From contig CAVZZN010000005.1 in the NCBI GenBank assembly GCA_963779805.1, forward strand, positions 62,001 through 126,000: DNA of 64,000 nt, given 5' to 3'. This DNA is from CAIWHR01 sp963779805 (GTDB lineage Bacteria; Pseudomonadota; Gammaproteobacteria; Burkholderiales; Casimicrobiaceae). This document shows, in pieces, positions 60,693 to 64,000 of this stretch. The notes beneath the pieces were generated by a model. It worked only from the letters and a program-made list of their open reading frames with translations, did not search any database and was not told where the DNA came from. Position 1 is the first letter of the stretch. Each line of letters opens with the position of its first letter. A program made the position numbers and the translations under genes.

Positions 60693-62003
60693 CTAGCGGG
60701 CGAAGCGCGTGACCACGAGCGCGAGGATGCCCACGCCCATCACGATGAACGCGACGTGCACCGCGTTCTGGCTCGCCGCATACGTCACGCTGGAATGGAA
60801 GAGGTACGCGCACACCGCGCAGAAGAGGAGCGGCGTGAGCGGGTACAACGGCACGCGGAAGGGCCGCTCCACAGCGGGCTCGCGCACGCGCAAGACGAAG
60901 AGCGCCACCCCCACGAGGAAGAAGAATCCCCAGAACACCGGCGCCGTGAATTCCACCATCGCCTCGAAGCCGTCGTGCTGCAACGCGCCGAAGGCGATCA
61001 GCGCGAGCGCGATCGCGGCCTGCACCACGTACGCCGCGAGCGGCACGCCGCGCGCGACGTTCCAGCCACCCAGGAAGCGCAGCGCCGGCCAGTCGCGCCC
61101 CATCGCGTAATTCGTGCGCGCGCCGGTGATCATCGTGGCGTTGATCGACGTGAGCGCGGCGATGCACACGATGATGCCCACCGCGTGCCCCGCCCACGGG
61201 CCGAACGCGCGCGTCATCACGTCCGTGCCCGCGGCCTTGCTCGACGCGAGCGCCTCGTGCCCGAGGCCGTAGAGCAGCGTCGCATTCACCGCGATGTACA
61301 CCGCGGCGATGATCGCGATGCTCGCGACGAGCGCGACGACCATGGCACGCCGTCCGCCGCGCACCTCGGCCGAGATGTACGCGGCCTCGTTCCAGCCGCC
61401 ATAGGTCAGCAGCACGAACACCATCGCGAGGCCGAGGGCCCCCGCGCCCGGGCTTGCGGAGAAGGCCGGCGGCGAGCCGCTCGCCTGCGTGCCGGCCACG
61501 AGGCCCGCCGCCATGATCGCGACGAGACCGACGATCTGCAGCACCGTGAGCACGTTCTGCGTTCGCGCCGAGGTCCGCAGACCCACCAGGTTGACGATCG
61601 TGAGCACGACGACGATCGCCGCGGCCCAGAGCGCACTCGAACGCGCACCCAGCGGAAGCACCTGCGAGAAGTAATCGCCGAAGACGAAGGCGAGGAGCGC
61701 GATCGACCCGGTATTGATCACCGTTGCGCGCGCCCATGCGTAGAGGAAGCTCAGGTCGCGACCGTAGGCGAGGGTGAGAAAGTGGTAATCGCCGCCCGGA
61801 CTCGGGAACGCCGTCGCGAGCTCCGCGTAGCAGAGCGCGCCCACGAGCGAGATCAGTGCGCCGGCCACCCAGGCGGCGATGATCCATCCCGGGTCGCCCG
61901 CGAACCCGGCGACCATCGACGGCGTCTTGAAGATGCCGGCCCCGATGACGATGCCCACGATGATCGCGACGGCGTCGCGTCGCCGCAGCAGCGCCTGCGG
62001 CAT
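60693..62003 (-). CDS. APC superfamily amino acid permease
   Basis: 436 residues with about 12 helices and no signal. Landmarks are IIVGIVIGAGIFKTPSMVAG (helix 1 unwound substrate site), LCYAELATAFPSPGGDYHFL and LLTYGGWNEAAYISAEVRGG (LAT-like block). It likely exchanges or imports neutral amino acids. It is convergent with the ligase gene and 81 bases downstream of the exported methyltransferase gene on its strand. Confidence 0.85.
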   Translation of the reverse strand: MPQALLRRRDAVAIIVGIVIGAGIFKTPSMVAGFAGDPGWIIAAWVAGALISLVGALCYAELATAFPSPGGDYHFLTLAYGRDLSFLYAWARATVINTGSIALLAFVFGDYFSQVLPLGARSSALWAAAIVVVLTIVNLVGLRTSARTQNVLTVLQIVGLVAIMAAGLVAGTQASGSPPAFSASPGAGALGLAMVFVLLTYGGWNEAAYISAEVRGGRRAMVVALVASIAIIAAVYIAVNATLLYGLGHEALASSKAAGTDVMTRAFGPWAGHAVGIIVCIAALTSINATMITGARTNYAMGRDWPALRFLGGWNVARGVPLAAYVVQAAIALALIAFGALQHDGFEAMVEFTAPVFWGFFFLVGVALFVLRVREPAVERPFRVPLYPLTPLLFCAVCAYLFHSSVTYAASQNAVHVAFIVMGVGILALVVTRFAR

Positions 62004-62084
62004 GAGGTGCTGGGTGTCCGACGCGTGCGGCTGCGGTGGCCGCAGGCGGCAGGAATCGCGTGCTGCGCCATCGAACGGCGAGGG

Positions 62085-62927
62085 TCAGGAACGGCGGCCG
62101 CTGACGGGCACGAGCGTGCCCGCGAAGCGCGCGTTGCCGCGGAACTCGGTGCCGTTCACCTCGGCGCGCACGCTGCGCACGGCGCCATCCGAGTCGACGA
62201 ACGTGAAGCCGACGTTCGGCCCCTGCACGTAGGCGCCGAGGATCGGGCTGGTCTTGCCGCGTAGGGTGATGGTGCCGCCGAGGCGCTGGAACTGCTGCAC
62301 GAGGTCGAGGGTCGCGTCGAGCTGACCGCGATCGTCCTTGAGCGTCCAGCGTCCCGCGACGCTGGCCGGCACGATCCACACGAAGGCTTCGCGTCCCTCG
62401 ACCTGGAACGCTTCGTCGGGTTCCCACTCGCCCATGTGGAACGCGTGCGACACGACGCGAGTGCCGGCCTTCATCTTCAGGATCTGCGGCCGCAGCTGCT
62501 GGTTGAGCTCGGGCAGGAGGTAGAGCGTGATGACGGTCGCGCTCGTGAAGTCCTCCTTGAAGATGTCGCCGGCGATGATCTGGACCTTGTCCTTCAGGCC
62601 TGCGCGCTCGACGTTGCGTCGCGCGAGCGCGGCCATGTCGGGGTTGTACTCGATGCCCACCGCGCGCGCCCCGAACTGCTTCGCCGCCGCGATCGGAATC
62701 TTGCCGTCGCCTGCGCCGAGGTCGTACACGATGTCCTTGTCGGTGGTCTTGACGGCTTCCAGCATGCGGGTGACCAGCGCGTCCGGCGTGGGGATCCAGA
62801 TCACGTCCTTGCCGGCCTGGCCGTAGTGCGGCTGGTAGAGCTCGTCGCCGTATTTCGGAAAGTCCTGCGCGGTGGCGGGAAGCGCGAACGCGATGGAGAA
62901 CAGCATCGCAACCAGGCGGCGCATCAT
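62085..62927 (-). CDS. SAM-dependent methyltransferase-like protein with a signal peptide
   Basis: 280 residues. A clear signal peptide (MMRRLVAMLFSIAFALPATA) is followed by a class I methyltransferase fold with DIVYDLGAGDGKIPIAAAKQ (SAM loop), AVGIEYNPDMAALARRNVER and IIAGDIFKEDFTSATVITLY. A C-terminal beta domain (LVQQFQRLGGTITLRGKTSP) follows. Periplasmic SAM is not expected, so the activity or location is open. GAGGAG precedes ATG 62927. Confidence 0.8.
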   Translation of the reverse strand: MMRRLVAMLFSIAFALPATAQDFPKYGDELYQPHYGQAGKDVIWIPTPDALVTRMLEAVKTTDKDIVYDLGAGDGKIPIAAAKQFGARAVGIEYNPDMAALARRNVERAGLKDKVQIIAGDIFKEDFTSATVITLYLLPELNQQLRPQILKMKAGTRVVSHAFHMGEWEPDEAFQVEGREAFVWIVPASVAGRWTLKDDRGQLDATLDLVQQFQRLGGTITLRGKTSPILGAYVQGPNVGFTFVDSDGAVRSVRAEVNGTEFRGNARFAGTLVPVSGRRS

Positions 62928-63087
62928 GAAGGCTCCTCGGGCAACGGCGGGTGGCATGAGTGTAGCCAAGCGTTGGGGCGGACGCGCGGTGTTGCAGCGC
63001 GCGGCACCGCAATTGTCGCGAGCGCGCCCGCGGCCCGTTGCCGCTGCCGCCGCCGCGCCCGGCGCGGGGGCGCTAACATTGTGCCCG

Positions 63088-63972
63088 ATGGCTACCTCGA
63101 GGACGGCACCACGGCAGGCGCGTGCCACGTCGCCCGCAAGCCGCGAGCGCGGCTGGCGGCACGCGCTGTACGTCGTCATCTTCGAAGCCGACACCCGTGC
63201 CGGTCGGGCCTTCGATCTCGCGCTGGTCGTCGTCATCCTGGCGAGCGTGCTCGTGGTCGTGCTCGACAGCGTGCAGTCGATCGCCGCGCGATACGGCGGC
63301 GTGCTCGACGTGCTGGAGTGGGGCTTCACCGCGCTCTTCACGATCGAGTACGTGCTGCGGCTTGCGTGCGTGAAGAATCCATGGCGCTACGCGACGAGCT
63401 TCTACGGCATCGTCGACCTCGTCGCGGTGCTGCCCACGTACGTCGCCTTCTTCGTGCCGGAGCTCTCCGCGCTGATCGACGTGCGGCTGCTGCGCCTGCT
63501 GCGCATCTTCCGCATTCTCAAGCTCACAGCGTATCTCGCCGAGTTCGGCTTTCTCGCGCAGGCGTTTCGCGACAGCCGGCGCAAGATCCTGGTCTTCCTG
63601 AGCGCGGTGATGACGGTGGTGATCATCGGCGGCACCGTGATGTACGTGGTCGAAGGTCCCGCCAACGGCTTCACCAGCATCCCGGTCTCGGTGTACTGGG
63701 CCGTGACCACCATGACCACCGTGGGCTTCGGCGACATCACGCCCAAGTCCGATCTCGGCCGCCTGATCGCGAGCTTCATGATGCTGCTCGGCTGGGGCGT
63801 GCTCGCGGTGCCCACGGGCATCGTGACCGCCGAGATGACGGCCAAGCGAATGACGGGCGCCGCAACGACGCGCACGTGCCCCGCGTGCCTGTCGACCGGT
63901 CACGAGGCCAACGCGACCTACTGCAAGGACTGCGGGGAGCGGTTGCCGGCCTACGTGCGCGACGAGGCGTAG
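63088..63972 (+). CDS. Voltage-gated potassium channel with C-terminal zinc ribbon
   Basis: 294 residues with six membrane segments. S4 carries regularly spaced arginines in VRLLRLLRIFRILKLTAYLA, and the selectivity filter is TTMTTVGFGDITP between S5 and S6. The C-terminal 45 residues hold a zinc ribbon (CPACLSTGHEANATYCKDCG), which may act as a cytosolic gate or scaffold. Start at ATG 63088; longer frames run upstream but are not channel-like. It is divergent from the exported methyltransferase gene. Confidence 0.88.
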   Translation: MATSRTAPRQARATSPASRERGWRHALYVVIFEADTRAGRAFDLALVVVILASVLVVVLDSVQSIAARYGGVLDVLEWGFTALFTIEYVLRLACVKNPWRYATSFYGIVDLVAVLPTYVAFFVPELSALIDVRLLRLLRIFRILKLTAYLAEFGFLAQAFRDSRRKILVFLSAVMTVVIIGGTVMYVVEGPANGFTSIPVSVYWAVTTMTTVGFGDITPKSDLGRLIASFMMLLGWGVLAVPTGIVTAEMTAKRMTGAATTRTCPACLSTGHEANATYCKDCGERLPAYVRDEA

Positions 63973-64000
63973 GGGCGGCCTCGCCGACTCACAACCCCAG

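Noticed and set aside
1..64000. CRISPR array, rRNA, tRNA, integrase, transposase or prophage genes
   Set aside because: No direct-repeat/spacer array, no cloverleaf or rRNA-like segment and no matching proteins were seen. tRNA detection by eye is weak, so a covariance scan would be needed to exclude one fully.

Overview
The window is a gene-dense chromosomal segment of high GC content (about two thirds or more by eye). It looks like a betaproteobacterium, probably Burkholderiales-like. The support is isocitrate dehydrogenase kinase/phosphatase (AceK), thioredoxin 2, DksA/TraR-type regulators, NnrU, several NitT/TauT-type and Bug/TctC-type binding proteins, and a YfiR family protein beside a TonB-dependent receptor. 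I see no rRNA, tRNA, CRISPR array, integrase, transposase or phage genes. About seventeen genes are broken by one- or two-base frame changes although both halves keep full family similarity. That pattern points to consensus errors in the assembly more than to gene decay. I give such genes as one entry each and state where the frame changes.

Layout. 1-6312: catabolic operon with a solute-binding protein end, a ThDP-dependent decarboxylase/synthase-like enzyme, an ABC ATPase, two permeases and an aldehyde dehydrogenase. 6380-12542: a small unknown gene, a soluble hybrid histidine kinase, then a tightly coupled TonB receptor, YfiR protein and membrane hybrid kinase. 12594-20894: stress and housekeeping genes (VIT1-type transporter, aldo/keto reductase, DksA-like protein, Hsp20 with a sigma-32-like promoter, KTSC protein, MliC lysozyme inhibitor, aceK, zinc-ribbon protein, YpfJ-like metallopeptidase, trxC). 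21026-25217: esterase, otsB, and an otsA with a membrane sensor-like N-terminus. 25389-28089: a sigma-54-type promoter with a small exported protein, a SET-domain protein, a DUF2231 protein and cysteine synthase.

28158-31623 is an overlapping three-gene operon (C39-like peptidase, RLAN/RimK ATP-grasp ligase, GCS2 carboxylate-amine ligase). It is the best candidate for a poorly described biochemical system, probably making or attaching a short peptide. 32052-38885 holds stress proteins, an aminotransferase, folE, and an emrA-uspA-emrB efflux operon. 39094-45154 holds dienelactone hydrolase, an SDR pseudogene, an MFS exporter, a DadA-like oxidase and an ABC-F protein. 45155-52577 holds small exported or unknown proteins, an SDR, an MFS transporter, Nudix, ArfB, NnrU and an ABM-fold protein. 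52628-57173 is a hydrolase/Bug/PrpD/Bug catabolic operon. 57325-63972 holds an EEP-family lipoprotein, a LigD-type polymerase and a separate ATP-dependent ligase, an APC permease, an exported methyltransferase and a potassium channel.

Three families of short palindromic repeats are scattered between these genes: TTACTCnGAGTAA doublets, TTGTCCCGAAC/GTTCGGGACAA hairpins, and GACCCTGGGTC/GACCCAGGGTC. They lie mostly at gene ends. The first family supplies the stop codon of two genes. The third lies inside one coding sequence.
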